A stretch of 64,000 bases of DNA from JAPOUP01 sp965203255 (GTDB taxonomy: Bacteria; Pseudomonadota; Alphaproteobacteria; Rhodobacterales; Rhodobacteraceae): the NCBI GenBank assembly GCA_965203255.1, contig OZ241882.1, forward strand, positions 6,262,001-6,326,000. Direction: 5' to 3'. Numbering within the stretch: the stretch's first letter is position 1; every line of letters begins with the position of its first letter. The position numbers and the translations under genes were made by a program. The notes under the pieces are model-generated. The model was not told where the DNA came from. It saw nothing but the letters and a program-made list of their open reading frames with translations, and did not search any database. Shown here in pieces: positions 1-9,914 of the stretch.

Positions 1-350
1 TCGGGTCTATGCGTAGCATCGGGCTTGCGTTGGGCGGCACGCTCGAAAATGCGGTCGTTGTCGATGACGATAAGGTGTTGAACCCAGGCGGTTTTCGTTA
101 CCCGGACGAAGCTGTACGTCACAAGATGCTGGATGCGATAGGAGATCTTGCACTGGCTGCATACCCGATCCTTGGTCGGTATACAGGCATCTGCGCTGGC
201 CACTCGTTGAACAATCGCCTGTTGCGGGCACTCCTTACTCGCCCTCAGGCATTCTGTATCGTGCAATGTGATGGCCAGACGGTTGCAAGGCTTCCGGGTG
301 CTGGCGTAAGTCGTTCGCTCCTGGAGGGATTGAAGCACACGGGCGGATGA
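1..350 (+). CDS. lpxC: UDP-3-O-acyl-N-acetylglucosamine deacetylase, C-terminal part
   Basis: LpxC removes the N-acetyl group from UDP-3-O-acyl-GlcNAc in the cytosol, the committed step of lipid A synthesis. Only about the last 115 residues lie in the window; the frame is open from base 3 and ends at a TGA at 348-350. The second half of the fold is visible: the NAVVVDD strand, the HKMLDAIGD motif with the zinc-binding His and Asp, and the GHSLNN motif with the catalytic His. bamD and recN follow on the same strand, the order usual in Rhodobacteraceae, although the lpxC-bamD spacer is unusually long. Family assignment is firm; the N-terminal half cannot be judged. Confidence 0.93.
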   Translation, partial: GSMRSIGLALGGTLENAVVVDDDKVLNPGGFRYPDEAVRHKMLDAIGDLALAAYPILGRYTGICAGHSLNNRLLRALLTRPQAFCIVQCDGQTVARLPGAGVSRSLLEGLKHTGG

Positions 351-1025
351 GTCCGTGGCAGAGTTGTTGTGACTTTTGTGGCAGGTCACGCGAGAGAGAT
401 GTTGCGAATCTGGTGTATTCACGGTTCATGGTTCCGGCATCCATTTGGTCCCCGAAGAGTATGCAAAGCGCTTCGGAGTTGCTGACGCTCCAGTCCTTGG
501 TTCATAGGGAATTCCATACCTGTTTACCGAATGCTCTCGGTTGTTTGATGGCTTGGAAACCGATTGGTTTTGACCAGTCGACGTCGACCTTTCGTTGTAG
601 TGCCGACGCGATTTCTAAGACGAGGTCATTGGCAGCTTTACGCGTTTGTTCGGAAATACTGTCGTTTCAGAATGTTGCGGGCGCGATTCGGCGTTTTTCT
701 CTCCATTGTACATTCGAACGGGAGCTGAACCCTGTCGGGGTCCAGGACCCCTCCTGAAGCACCGCCACATCCCCAACCGGGGGGGGGGTCCGGAAACGCG
801 AGCATGTCGGGAAGACCATGGAATAGGTGTAGGACCGGTCCGTCCGCCAGAAGGGGGAGATCACGCGGACCGTCACAAGGGAGTGGGCGGTGCCGTGAAA
901 TCCGGGGTGCCTATCTGTGATTACTTATTTGGTTTGGTATTATTCCCATTTTGTCCTGCCTCCACCTGTGTTAGTCGGGCGTGAGGGTTCTTCATGGGCA
1001 AGGCGATCGGGGAAAGGCACCAGGG
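351..1025. other. Long lpxC-bamD spacer without a recognisable gene
   Basis: In this 675-bp stretch the open frames on either strand have no recognisable family, convincing start or conserved motif. It contains a run of ten G at 779-788. The spacer is far longer than expected between these neighbours, so it may hold a gene decayed beyond recognition or an old insertion, but no inverted repeats or target duplications were found to prove that. Confidence 0.5.
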
Positions 1026-1859
1026 ATGAACGAGGTAGCTAGACGAACGAGCGCTCTGGCCGTTTGTGCGCTGGTATTTGCACTGGTCGGGTGCGGGCGG
1101 CAGGAAAGAACCAACTTTGAGGATATGGCTGCAGCGGAGATTTTTGCCCAAGCCGAAGCTGAGCTTGAGGCTGGGAATTCGGAAGATGCCGCTGTCGCCT
1201 TTGGCGAAGTCGAGCGACTCTATCCCTATTCAGAACTCGCAAAGCGCGCTCTGATCATGCAGGCCTATTCCTATCATCAGGACAAGGATTACGAGAACTC
1301 GAGATCAGCGGCGCAGCGGTATATCGACTTCTATCCGGCTAGCGAGGACGCAGCCTATGCTCAGTATCTTCTGGCACTTTCACACTACGATCAGATAGAC
1401 GAAATCGGCCGCGATCAAGGGATCACATTCGAGGCGCTGCAGGCGCTCAGAACCGTGATCGAGCGCTACCCGGAATCGGAATACGCCCGCTCTTCGTCCC
1501 TCAAGTTCGATCTTGCATTCAATCATCTGGCTGCGAAAGAAATGGAAATTGGCCGATACTACCTAAAGCGCGGCCACTACGCAGCGGCTGGAAATCGATT
1601 CAGGGTGGTCGTGGAGCAGTTCCAGACCACGACCCACACCGCTGAAGCGCTCTATCGCCTGATTGAAGCGTATCTATCTCTCGGATTGACGAACGAAGCC
1701 CAGACAGCCGGAGCCATTCTTGGCCACAACTTTCAGGCAACCGAATGGTACGCCGATGGGTATGAACTTCTCACGGGGCAGGGATTGCGTGCTGAGGTCG
1801 CGGACGACGGCTGGCTGCGCAGTGTCTATCGCCAGATGATCCGAGGTGAGTGGCTTTGA
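1026..1859 (+). CDS. bamD: Outer membrane assembly lipoprotein BamD
   Basis: BamD is the essential lipoprotein partner of BamA in the BAM complex, which folds beta-barrels into the outer membrane from the periplasmic side. The 277-residue product opens with a basic and hydrophobic signal peptide ending in a lipobox (LVGC), then TPR-type helical repeats (for example AVAFGEVERLYPYSELAKRA and RYIDFYPASEDAAYA). The start at 1026 was preferred over upstream frames because it places the signal peptide at the N-terminus. recN begins 21 bp downstream, suggesting cotranscription. Length and repeat content fit the family; no defects were seen. Confidence 0.93.
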   Translation: MNEVARRTSALAVCALVFALVGCGRQERTNFEDMAAAEIFAQAEAELEAGNSEDAAVAFGEVERLYPYSELAKRALIMQAYSYHQDKDYENSRSAAQRYIDFYPASEDAAYAQYLLALSHYDQIDEIGRDQGITFEALQALRTVIERYPESEYARSSSLKFDLAFNHLAAKEMEIGRYYLKRGHYAAAGNRFRVVVEQFQTTTHTAEALYRLIEAYLSLGLTNEAQTAGAILGHNFQATEWYADGYELLTGQGLRAEVADDGWLRSVYRQMIRGEWL

Positions 1860-1880
1860 AGAATCGCAGTACAGTCGGCT

Positions 1881-3533
1881 GTGGTGCTGAGCGCGCTTGA
1901 GATTCACGACCTGCCCCTTATCGATCGGCTGGAGATCTCATTCCAGCCGGGCCTCAATGTGCTGACCGGGGAAACTGGAGCGGGAAAATCAATCCTGCTT
2001 GGTGCCTTGGGATTTGCATTGGGTTGGCGAGGACGGGCCGTGATGGTGCGCGACGGCGCGAACCGAGGCGAGGTGACGTCCGTTTTCGACCTTGCCCCGG
2101 GCCATCCTGCCAGGAATGTTCTGACCGAAGCCGGGCTTTCGGATCCTGACGAATTGATACTGCGCAGGGTTTGCGTCCGTGATGGCAGGAACACGTCCTA
2201 TGTCAATGACCGCCGCGTTTCTGGAGAGGTTCTGCGTGCGCTGTCGGAATGTCTTGTCGAGATTCACGGTCAGCATGATGATCGGGGACTTCTGAATCCG
2301 CGTTGCCACCTCGATATGCTTGACGCATTCGCAGATGCGGAAACCCAACGTGAGGAGACCCGGAATTACTGGCGTGAGTTGATTGCCGCGGAACGTGAAA
2401 TAGAGGAGGCAAGAGTCGGGCTGGAGGCGGTGAAGGTAGAGGAAGAATACCTCCGATACTCGGTGGACGAGCTAGGTGTTCTCGATCCCCAGCCAGGCGA
2501 AGAAGCGGAACTTGATCAACAGCGTCGGCTGATGCGGGCTGCGGAACGGATCCGGGCTGATGTCGGAAAGGCGTATGAATCGCTTGGTACGAATGGCGCG
2601 GAGGGTATGATTGCGGATGCAATTCGTTGGCTTGAATCTGTGATCGACCAGGCAGAGGGGCGCCTTGATGAACCGGTCGCCGCTCTATCAAGGGCACTGA
2701 CCGAACTTGGCGAAGCCGAACATGGCGTGAGAAAGGTGATGGAGGAGTTGAGTCAGGCCCCGACTGAACTCGAGCGCGTCGAAGAGCGCCTGTTTGCGAT
2801 AAGGGCGGCCGCACGGAAGCACGGCGTTCCACCGGACAGTCTGGGTGAATTTACCGAGGAAATTCGCAATCGGCTTGCAGCAATCGATAGTTCAGCGGAC
2901 AGACTAGGCGCTTTGGTCCGGAAGAAGTCTGATGTGCAAGCCAGATACGACTGTGCGGCACAGGCGCTGTCGCAACGACGGGCGGAAGCGGCGGCAATCC
3001 TCGACAGGGCAATGAAGGATGAACTGACGCCGCTTAGATTGGATGGAGCCAGGTTCCAAACGGGAATCACTCCAACCAAGCCCGGCCCCCAAGGGTGGGA
3101 CGCAGCGGCGTTCTCGGTATCCCCCAACCCGGGTGCGGCATCCGGTCCGATCCAGAACATCGCCAGTGGCGGTGAACTCAGCAGGTTCCTGCTGGCGCTA
3201 AAGGTGTGCCTCACGCGAAGGGCTACCGGCCTCACAATGATCTTTGATGAAATCGACAGGGGAGTCGGCGGAGCGACGGCGGACGCCATCGGGCGAAGAC
3301 TTTCCGCACTGGCGGGACGTGCACAAATACTGGTCGTAACCCACTCGCCGCAGATCGCGGCGCGCGCCCGGCATCATTGGCTGGTCTCGAAACGTGTGGA
3401 AGACGGTGTGACGTTCAGTGGAGTGTCACGGATTGACGGAGCGGAGCGGGTTGATGAACTTGCGCGGATGTTGGCTGGCAACAGGATCACCGGCGAGGCC
3501 CGTGAAGCTGCGAAGGCGCTGCTCACCGAATGA
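1881..3533 (+). CDS. recN: DNA repair ATPase RecN
   Basis: RecN is an SMC-like ATPase that acts on DNA double-strand breaks and supports RecA-dependent recombination. The 550-residue protein has a Walker A motif at about residues 30-37 (GETGAGKS), a long charged coiled-coil-forming middle (about 150-370), an ABC signature SGGELSR near 429 and a Walker B (TMIFDEID) near 451, followed by the VVTHSPQIAA switch region. The start is a GTG at 1881. It follows bamD closely and is followed by a decayed gene rather than the usual ligA. No SOS box was noticed in front of it. Confidence 0.95.
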   Translation: MVLSALEIHDLPLIDRLEISFQPGLNVLTGETGAGKSILLGALGFALGWRGRAVMVRDGANRGEVTSVFDLAPGHPARNVLTEAGLSDPDELILRRVCVRDGRNTSYVNDRRVSGEVLRALSECLVEIHGQHDDRGLLNPRCHLDMLDAFADAETQREETRNYWRELIAAEREIEEARVGLEAVKVEEEYLRYSVDELGVLDPQPGEEAELDQQRRLMRAAERIRADVGKAYESLGTNGAEGMIADAIRWLESVIDQAEGRLDEPVAALSRALTELGEAEHGVRKVMEELSQAPTELERVEERLFAIRAAARKHGVPPDSLGEFTEEIRNRLAAIDSSADRLGALVRKKSDVQARYDCAAQALSQRRAEAAAILDRAMKDELTPLRLDGARFQTGITPTKPGPQGWDAAAFSVSPNPGAASGPIQNIASGGELSRFLLALKVCLTRRATGLTMIFDEIDRGVGGATADAIGRRLSALAGRAQILVVTHSPQIAARARHHWLVSKRVEDGVTFSGVSRIDGAERVDELARMLAGNRITGEAREAAKALLTE

Positions 3534-3791
3534 TCCTGGGAGGTAGGATTGGGACCATTGGCAAAAGGAGTGTCCATTGCATTTCAGACCGGCGGAGCAT
3601 TCCGTGTTCACGCCCAGCGGGACCGTTTTGGTCCGAGGCCCCTTGATTCCTGAGGTTGCATGCATCGCCCGCGGCGCATCGGTGTTGGTTCCTGGATCGC
3701 GGTCGGAACACATGGGTCGAACACAGCGTCGAGGTGGTCGCTCTCTATCAGGAAAGAACTTCGTGCGGCATGATCCAATGCGGAAGTCGGA

Positions 3792-4299
3792 ATGAGCCGA
3801 CTCGGGTTGAGTCCGATCAGGCTGTACTTGCAGGACATTCAGCGCAAATTATCGAGAGACTGGCAGTCGATAGGAAGACGCGGAATCGGTCAGCTAAGGT
3901 TCTGGCTCGTTGCCCTCCTGATTGGAATCGACGCAGGAGTCATCGATCATTCTTCCTGACTCAACCGGTGCGCAGGGACATACACCTCGCTCCCGGTCCT
4001 CAGGTCTACCTGCTGTCAGTGGTTCTTCGCGTCAGTCGCTCGCCCAACCAGTGGCGGATTCGGGTTCCGGGGACGAGGCCTCCTGCCGTCGACTCTTCGA
4101 GGACGGCGTCTACGTTGAGGGCGCCGCCAGATTGGAGATGGAGATGCCGATCTTTGAGCAGCGGGCGACCAATTTCCTGCCCGTGGTGTCAGGTGCCAAC
4201 GGTGATCAGCGGGAGATTCTGGATGTGATGCAACTTGTGGATGCATTGAGAGCCCATAACCGGGCGCTTGCGGCAATGGCGGCCGAGGAGCATTCCTGA
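3792..4299 (+). pseudogene. ClC-type chloride channel remnant, internally deleted
   Basis: Two pieces of one ClC-family chloride channel/antiporter remain. The N-terminal piece starts with ATG at 3792 and reads through FWLVALLIGIDAG, the first membrane segment of bacterial ClC proteins, to a TGA at 3957. A second piece in another frame ends at 4299 with the C-terminal CBS-domain tail VDALRAHNRALAAMAAEEHS, typical of alphaproteobacterial ClC channels. A family member has about 550 residues; only about 170 codons of sequence are left, so most of the membrane core has been lost and the frame shifted. The 258 bp between recN and this remnant holds no recognisable gene. Confidence 0.62.
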
Positions 4300-4374
4300 C
4301 TGCGTGCCCAGATCGGTGTTGGGTTGCGGGATCCTGTCAGATGTCAGGATCGCCTGGCATCGCCGACACGTGTG

Positions 4375-6168
4375 TCAGATCGGTCGGGTGGCTTCCCTTA
4401 GCCAGTTCCGGGCTCGATTGCCCAGCAAACCATCCACTTTCTGATGCACGGTTTGGTGATAGCTGTTCAACCATTCCCGTTCGCGGTCGGTCAGAAGGCT
4501 CGCCTCCAAAAGACGGAGATCAATTGGTACCCACGTCAGGGTTTCGAACTCCAGCATCGACCGGTCATCACCGAACTCCAGCTTAGGTGCGGCCCGCACG
4601 GCAACCAGGTTCTCGATTCGAATCCCGAACTGGCCTTCGCGATAGTAACCGGGTTCGTTGGACAGGATCATTCCCGGTTCCAACGGAGTTGTCGACGTCC
4701 GCGCCAACCGTTGTGGACCCTCGTGGACACCGAGATAGGAGCCGACACCGTGCCCGGTTCCATGATCGTAGTCGAGCCCCGCTCGCCATAGCTCGGTGCG
4801 GGCAAGGGGGTCCAGATCACGTCCCGCGAGCCCCTTTGGCCACCTCGCCGTAGAGACAGCGATAAGCCCTTGCAGCACCTTTGTGAAATACTGCCTTTGT
4901 AGGGTCGTTGAGGATCCTATGGCAATGGTCCGTGTGATATCTGTGGTACCGTCGAGATATTGACCGCCTGAGTCCACCAGCAACAGTTCATCCGGCTGGA
5001 TTCGCCGGTTCGTATGCTCGGTGACCCGATAGTGAACGATCGCGCCGTGAAGCCCAGACGCGCATATTGTCTCAAACGAGATGTCTTCGAGAGCGTTGGT
5101 GGCGACGCGGAATCCCTCCAGTCTGCGGACAACATCGATCTCCGTAAGTTCTCCCGAAAGAGCTTCGGTTTCCAGCCAGGCTAGAAACTCGCACATTGCT
5201 GCAGCGTCGCGGAGATGCGCGGACCGAGCGCCTTCAATTTCGACGGCATTTTTGCGGGACTTTGGCAGTACACATGGATCCTGATCCAGAACGAAGCCAA
5301 TGTTCCCTGAATTCAGGATCCTTGTCACGGCGAAGGGGATGGACGAGCGATCGAGCAGAATCGGTCCTTTGAGGGATTCAAGTGCTGCTTCAAACTCATC
5401 CCATGGTGCGATGGTGATGGCTGGGTCCGTTCCGAGCTCATCGAATTTCCCTGGATCGGAAAACAATTGAGTCTGACCGTTGTCATGCAGGATCGCGAAG
5501 GCAAGTACGACAGGAGTATGCGGAATGTCACCACCGCGGATGTTCAACAGCCAGCAGACCGAATCAGGAAGGGTGAGCACAGTTGCCCTATGGCCAGCCT
5601 TTCGCAGGCAGTCTGAAACGCGTTTACGCTTTGATTCGTCGCCTTCGCCCGCCAGTTCCTTTGGATGCTTGCGGACCGGCGCGGCAGGTCGTTTCGGCCG
5701 ATCATGCCAGATCCGGTCAATCAGATTGTCAGTCTCAAGCAATTTCACGGATGTGCCCGCCAACCGCTTCCTGAGTGTCTCGATTTCCTTTGAGGTATGC
5801 AGCCAGGGGTCGAAACCGACCGTTCCGCCGTTTGGAAGTGACTCAGCCAACCAGTTTCCGGGTTTGGTGTCCGGCAGGTCGACAATGCTGAAATCATCAG
5901 CGGTCTGCATTGAGGCCTGAATCCGGTAACGCCTGTCGACAAACAGACCTGCGGTGTCCGGAAGTACGATGCAGAGGCCTGCGGAACCTGTGAAGCCGGA
6001 AAGCCATGCGAGTCGCTCTTCGCCGACAGCGACGAACTCACCTTGGTGCGCATCTGCACGGGGAACCAGAAAACCGTCTATCCCTTCTTTTGCGATTTCC
6101 TTCCGAAGAGCGGCGAGTCGCGGTGGTCCCTGCTCGGGCACTGTTCTGGTTTCGAACGACTGAAGCAT
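4375..6168 (-). CDS. pepP: Xaa-Pro aminopeptidase (M24B)
   Basis: This cytosolic metallopeptidase removes N-terminal residues preceding proline. The 597-residue protein has the three-domain layout of long aminopeptidase P: two creatinase-like N-terminal domains and a C-terminal pita-bread domain with the metal ligands, seen as two Asp in VDSGGQYLDGTTD, His in GTGHGVG, Glu in NEPGYY and Glu in IRIEN. The start at 6168 is chosen because AAGGAGG lies just before it; a longer open frame running upstream into cobT has no better signal. It lies downstream of cobS-cobT on the same strand. No catalytic residue is missing. Confidence 0.93.
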   Translation of the reverse strand: MLQSFETRTVPEQGPPRLAALRKEIAKEGIDGFLVPRADAHQGEFVAVGEERLAWLSGFTGSAGLCIVLPDTAGLFVDRRYRIQASMQTADDFSIVDLPDTKPGNWLAESLPNGGTVGFDPWLHTSKEIETLRKRLAGTSVKLLETDNLIDRIWHDRPKRPAAPVRKHPKELAGEGDESKRKRVSDCLRKAGHRATVLTLPDSVCWLLNIRGGDIPHTPVVLAFAILHDNGQTQLFSDPGKFDELGTDPAITIAPWDEFEAALESLKGPILLDRSSIPFAVTRILNSGNIGFVLDQDPCVLPKSRKNAVEIEGARSAHLRDAAAMCEFLAWLETEALSGELTEIDVVRRLEGFRVATNALEDISFETICASGLHGAIVHYRVTEHTNRRIQPDELLLVDSGGQYLDGTTDITRTIAIGSSTTLQRQYFTKVLQGLIAVSTARWPKGLAGRDLDPLARTELWRAGLDYDHGTGHGVGSYLGVHEGPQRLARTSTTPLEPGMILSNEPGYYREGQFGIRIENLVAVRAAPKLEFGDDRSMLEFETLTWVPIDLRLLEASLLTDREREWLNSYHQTVHQKVDGLLGNRARNWLREATRPI

Positions 6169-6253
6169 CCAATCCTCCTTGGCAGTGGTTCTATCTTCGC
6201 CGGCAAGAGATTCTTGCGAGGTCTCGGGTGAGGCCGGATTTCCTCCGCTCCAG

Positions 6254-8122
6254 TCAGCGGGTGCGCCTGCCTTTGGTTCTTCGCGAGCGCCTTTCCGGTT
6301 CAAACAGCGAAGCGAGCTGTTCCGTGATCGCGCCGGCGAGCTGTTCGACATCCGTAATTGTCACGGCACGTTGGTAATATCTAGTCACGTCGTGGCCAAT
6401 TCCGATCGCGATCAACTCTACCTGCCTGCGTCGTTCGACCATCGCGATGACATCCCGCAGGTGTTTCTCGAGATAGTTCGCAGCGTTTACCGAAAGGGTT
6501 GAATCGTCAACAGGAGCACCGTCCGAAATGACCATAAGGATCTTTCGGACCTCGGGTCTGGCAATCGCACGGCGATGGGCCCATTCAAGTGCCTCTCCGT
6601 CGATGTTCTCCTTCAGAAGGCCTTCCTTCATCATCAATCCGAGATTCTCCCGAGCCCTCCTCCATGGCGCGTCGGCCGACTTGTAGATGATATGCCGGAG
6701 GTCGTTGAGGCGACCCGGCAGCTGTGGACGTCCTTCCTTCAGCCAGGCTTCACGGGCCTGCCCACCCTTCCAGGCCCGTGTCGTGAAACCCAGAATCTCA
6801 ACCTTGACCTGACAGCGCTCAAGCGTTCTGGCGAGTACGTCGGTACAGATCGCCGCGATGGAGATCGGACGACCGCGCATCGACCCCGAATTATCGAGAA
6901 GAAGCGTGACGACGGTGTCGCGAAACTCCATATCCCTTTCGATTTTGAACGAAAGAGGTGTGGTTGGGTTGGCGACGACCCGGGCAAGACGGCCAGCATC
7001 CAGTATGCCTTCTTCGAGATCGAATTCCCAGGTGCGGTTCTGCTGTGCCTGCAGACGCCGCTGCAGCTTGTTCGCCAGTCTGCTGACCGCACCCTTCAAT
7101 GGCTCAAGCTGTTGATCGAGATAGGTTCGAAGGCGTTCGAGCTCCTGTGGTTCGGCCATATCCTCGGCCCTGATCTCTTCATCGAACCTGGTTTGGTAGA
7201 CCTTGTAGGCGGGGTCGGCCTCGGAATAGGAAAACCGCTGCGGCGGCTGCGGCATTTCGTCGGGGTCAAAGTCGCCCGAATCCTCATCGGACTCACTGTC
7301 GCTACCGTCGTCGGACGCCTTTGCCTCGGTAGTGCCCTCTTCGTCGTCCTCAACCAAACTGGCATCGCCTTCGGTCTCTTCCTCGCTTTCCGGGTCATCG
7401 CTCCCTTCCGATTCCGGAACCTCAATCGTGGAATCATCTTCGGCGTCATCGTCCTGGCTTTCTTCAGGATTGTTCGGGTCTTCGCCGAGCTGATCACCGT
7501 AACCCAGATCGTCGATGATCTCCCGGGCGAATTTCGCGAATTCCGCCTGATCCAGTAGAGTCTCTTCAAGTCGCTCCAGGGTTTCCCCACACTGGCTGTC
7601 AAAGAAGTCACGCCAAAGCTCCATCACATTTTCGGCCCCCTTGGGAAGCGGCCGACCCGTTGCCAGATGGTGGATGAGGTAACCGGCGGCGACCGGAAGC
7701 GGCGCATCCGAGGGACTGGTGATGTCCGCGTAACCTCTCTGGCTCGCTTCAGAGATCATTTTCGCATCGATGTTGCTGCCGATGCCTGGCATCGCTCTGA
7801 CACCGATCGCCTCACAACGAGCCGTTTCCATAGCTTCGAAGAGATCGCACGCCATCTGGCCCCGTGGCGTGTACCTTGCTGCGATGGCCTCATCATGATG
7901 CTTGAGACGCATGGCGTAGGCGTCCGCTGTGCCGCGTGCCAGCAAGACCTGCTGTTTTGTCATCTTGCGGCTGACCTGCGGAAGACGGACCTCCTCCCTG
8001 GTATGTCCGGGCGCTTCGACGGTATAGCTGACTTCCAGCTCAGCACTGTCGGCGAGCGCCTTCGTTGCTTCCGCAAGCGCTTTCTTGAACGGGTCCGCTG
8101 GACTGTCGGTCGGATTGGCCAT
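6254..8122 (-). CDS. cobT: Aerobic cobaltochelatase subunit CobT
   Basis: CobT works with CobN and the AAA+ subunit CobS to insert cobalt into hydrogenobyrinate a,c-diamide in aerobic cobalamin synthesis. The 622-residue protein has an N-terminal conserved domain, a very acidic low-complexity linker (about 215-295, rich in D, E and S), and a C-terminal von Willebrand A domain whose metal site DNSGS is near residue 410, followed by VISDGAP. The tail is basic (RRSRRTKGRR). cobS lies 95 bp upstream on the same strand and pepP downstream. cobN is not in the window. Confidence 0.95.
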   Translation of the reverse strand: MANPTDSPADPFKKALAEATKALADSAELEVSYTVEAPGHTREEVRLPQVSRKMTKQQVLLARGTADAYAMRLKHHDEAIAARYTPRGQMACDLFEAMETARCEAIGVRAMPGIGSNIDAKMISEASQRGYADITSPSDAPLPVAAGYLIHHLATGRPLPKGAENVMELWRDFFDSQCGETLERLEETLLDQAEFAKFAREIIDDLGYGDQLGEDPNNPEESQDDDAEDDSTIEVPESEGSDDPESEEETEGDASLVEDDEEGTTEAKASDDGSDSESDEDSGDFDPDEMPQPPQRFSYSEADPAYKVYQTRFDEEIRAEDMAEPQELERLRTYLDQQLEPLKGAVSRLANKLQRRLQAQQNRTWEFDLEEGILDAGRLARVVANPTTPLSFKIERDMEFRDTVVTLLLDNSGSMRGRPISIAAICTDVLARTLERCQVKVEILGFTTRAWKGGQAREAWLKEGRPQLPGRLNDLRHIIYKSADAPWRRARENLGLMMKEGLLKENIDGEALEWAHRRAIARPEVRKILMVISDGAPVDDSTLSVNAANYLEKHLRDVIAMVERRRQVELIAIGIGHDVTRYYQRAVTITDVEQLAGAITEQLASLFEPERRSRRTKGRRTR

Positions 8123-8217
8123 TGGCAGACCTATGGACCGGCCCGTGTTCCATATGGAACTCTGGGCCGCATATGCATGAACGTTTCCCGTTGTGGGTGA
8201 TCTGGACTGTACATCGG

Positions 8218-9204
8218 TCAGGAAATCGCAGCGGAAGCAGCGCTCTCCGGGAGTTCCTCGTCGAAACTGCGCTGGTAGAATTCGGCTACTGTCTCGCGCT
8301 CCAGTTCATCGCACTTGTTGAGAAAGGTTACCCTGAAGGCGTATCCTATACTGCGGAAAATCTCTGCATTCTGTGCCCAGTTGATCACCGTACGCGGCGA
8401 CATCACTGTCGAAAGGTTGCCTGCCATGAACGCGGTTCGGGTCAGGTCAGCGACGGAGACCATCTGGCTGATTTCCCTGCGGCCACGCTCGGTGTTGTAG
8501 TTTGGGTTCTTTGACAGGACGATCGCGGTCTCCGCATCGTGGGACAGATAATTCAGGGTCGCGACCAGTGACCACCGGTCCATCTGTGCCTGGTTGATCT
8601 GCTGAACGCCATGATAAAGTCCGGTCGTATCGCCAAGGCCCACGGTGTTTGCCGTGGCGAAGAGCCGGAAACAGGGGTTGGGAGTGATCACCTCGTTCTG
8701 GTCGAGAAGTGTCAGTTTGCCATCATGTTCGAGGATACGCTGGATGACGAACATAACGTCGGCGCGCCCAGCGTCGTATTCGTCGAAGACGATCGCAGTT
8801 GGGTTCCGCAGCGCCCAGGGCAGGATTCCCTCCTGAAATTCGGTGACCTGTTTCCCGTCCCGAATCTTGATCGCGTCCTTTCCGATCAGGTCGATTCGGC
8901 TGATGTGACTGTCGAGATTAACCCGGACGCAAGGCCAGTTAAGGCGGCTTGCGACCTGCTCGATATGCGTCGACTTGCCTGTCCCGTGGTAGCCCTGGAT
9001 GATCAGTCGGCGGTTGCGGGAGAACGCCGCGAGGATTGCAAGCGTGGTGTCTGGGTCGAATTTATAGTTGACGTCCAGTAGAGGTACGCGTTCGGTTGGT
9101 TCCTCAAATCCCTTGACCACCATATCGCTATCGATGCCAAACTTGTCGCGAACTGAGATCTGTTCCGTTGGTTTCATGTCTGCGTATGGGCTGCCGTCCG
9201 CCAT
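8218..9204 (-). CDS. cobS: Aerobic cobaltochelatase AAA+ subunit CobS
   Basis: CobS is the MoxR-like ATPase of the cobalt chelatase. The 328-residue product has a Walker A (GYHGTGKST) near residue 70, a Walker B (IVFDEYDAG) near 136, and the sensor-type segment LFATANTVGLGD. The start at 9204 (MADGSPYAD) was chosen because a GAGGA element precedes it and the family begins there; upstream in-frame codons run into the degenerate hepT region. It is cotranscribed with cobT. The region upstream is damaged by insertion elements, so its native promoter may be altered. Confidence 0.94.
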   Translation of the reverse strand: MADGSPYADMKPTEQISVRDKFGIDSDMVVKGFEEPTERVPLLDVNYKFDPDTTLAILAAFSRNRRLIIQGYHGTGKSTHIEQVASRLNWPCVRVNLDSHISRIDLIGKDAIKIRDGKQVTEFQEGILPWALRNPTAIVFDEYDAGRADVMFVIQRILEHDGKLTLLDQNEVITPNPCFRLFATANTVGLGDTTGLYHGVQQINQAQMDRWSLVATLNYLSHDAETAIVLSKNPNYNTERGRREISQMVSVADLTRTAFMAGNLSTVMSPRTVINWAQNAEIFRSIGYAFRVTFLNKCDELERETVAEFYQRSFDEELPESAASAAIS

Positions 9205-9572
9205 GTGTTTCCTCGTCCTGAAATGGGAACCGGTTCCAGCGGGACGTTTCCCGCACCGGGCGCCTACATGGCGGATTGCATGGCAAACGTCAACGCCACA
9301 TGATGCCCGAGGAGTGCAATCGCGTTCGAAACTTCCTCTGTCCATCCATCTGGAGTCGGTCGGGAGGTGCTGCGGAGTGCATTGACGGCACTGCGGCGAT
9401 GCGGGACATACGCAATGTTCTCGAGGCAGCTGGCGACCCCAGGCGCGGCGACGCCACGGAACACAGTCCCCAATGGATGCCCACGGTTTCGTTCCAGTGG
9501 CCCTTCCGTACGGGCGGAACCGCGCCGGTATGGAGTGTTTCGAGCGTCAAGAGGGAGGGAATCCCGCAACGG

Positions 9573-9765
9573 TCACAGTTCGCTGAGCAGGGTCCGCACG
9601 ACGTCGTGCAAATCCGGTTGGTCGTCACGCGTATCATCCCAGACACCTTCGGGCACAACGATCGGTCCCGAAGCCAGTCAGCATGCTCCAGCCTTTGGTG
9701 AAGCGCTCGATATCTGCTCCCGCCCGTCTGACATCCCACAACAGGACGCTAGGGTCACGAAGCAT
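9573..9765 (-). pseudogene. hepT: HepT-like toxin remnant
   Basis: HepT is the HEPN-domain RNase toxin of the MntA/HepT module. The N-terminal piece beginning with ATG at 9765 reads MLRDPSVLLWDVRRAGADIERFTKG, clearly HepT-like, then shifts frame; a last piece in another frame reads LHDVVRTLLSEL and ends at 9573. Only about 190 of the expected 350-420 bp remain, so the gene carries a deletion and a frameshift and the conserved Rx4-6H RNase motif is absent. The start overlaps the end of mntA by 11 bases, as in intact modules. The stretch 9264-9572 further downstream has no recognisable gene. Confidence 0.6.
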
Positions 9766-9901
9766 AGACGAGTTCGCGAGACCTGTCGATGGCCGTGCGC
9801 AGATATGGATTGGCGACCGCGCGGATTTCAAGCAGATCGACAGGACGGCCGAGTACGTCCCGAAGTGCTGCGGCAGGATCGAAATACCGACGGAACGGCC
9901 C
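9755..9901 (-). pseudogene. mntA: MntA-type nucleotidyltransferase antitoxin, C-terminal fragment
   Basis: This 3' part of mntA reads GPFRRYFDPAAALRDVLGRPVDL and ends RSRELVYAS, the tail typical of MntA-family minimal nucleotidyltransferases, which AMPylate and silence the HepT toxin. The 5' part is at 12911-13081. Removing the inserted element and one TA copy restores a continuous 105-residue protein (DPDSG-L-GPFRR), so the gene was intact when the element landed. The insertion point codes for the Leu of the target CTAG. Confidence 0.75.
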
Positions 9902-9914
9902 TAGTATCGCGACC

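Noticed and set aside
347..757. Possible gene after lpxC
   Set aside because: No ribosome site, no recognisable family and poor amino-acid composition.
6575..7558. Long plus-strand frame opposite cobT
   Set aside because: It is the complement of the acidic-repeat part of cobT; it lacks motifs and a ribosome site.
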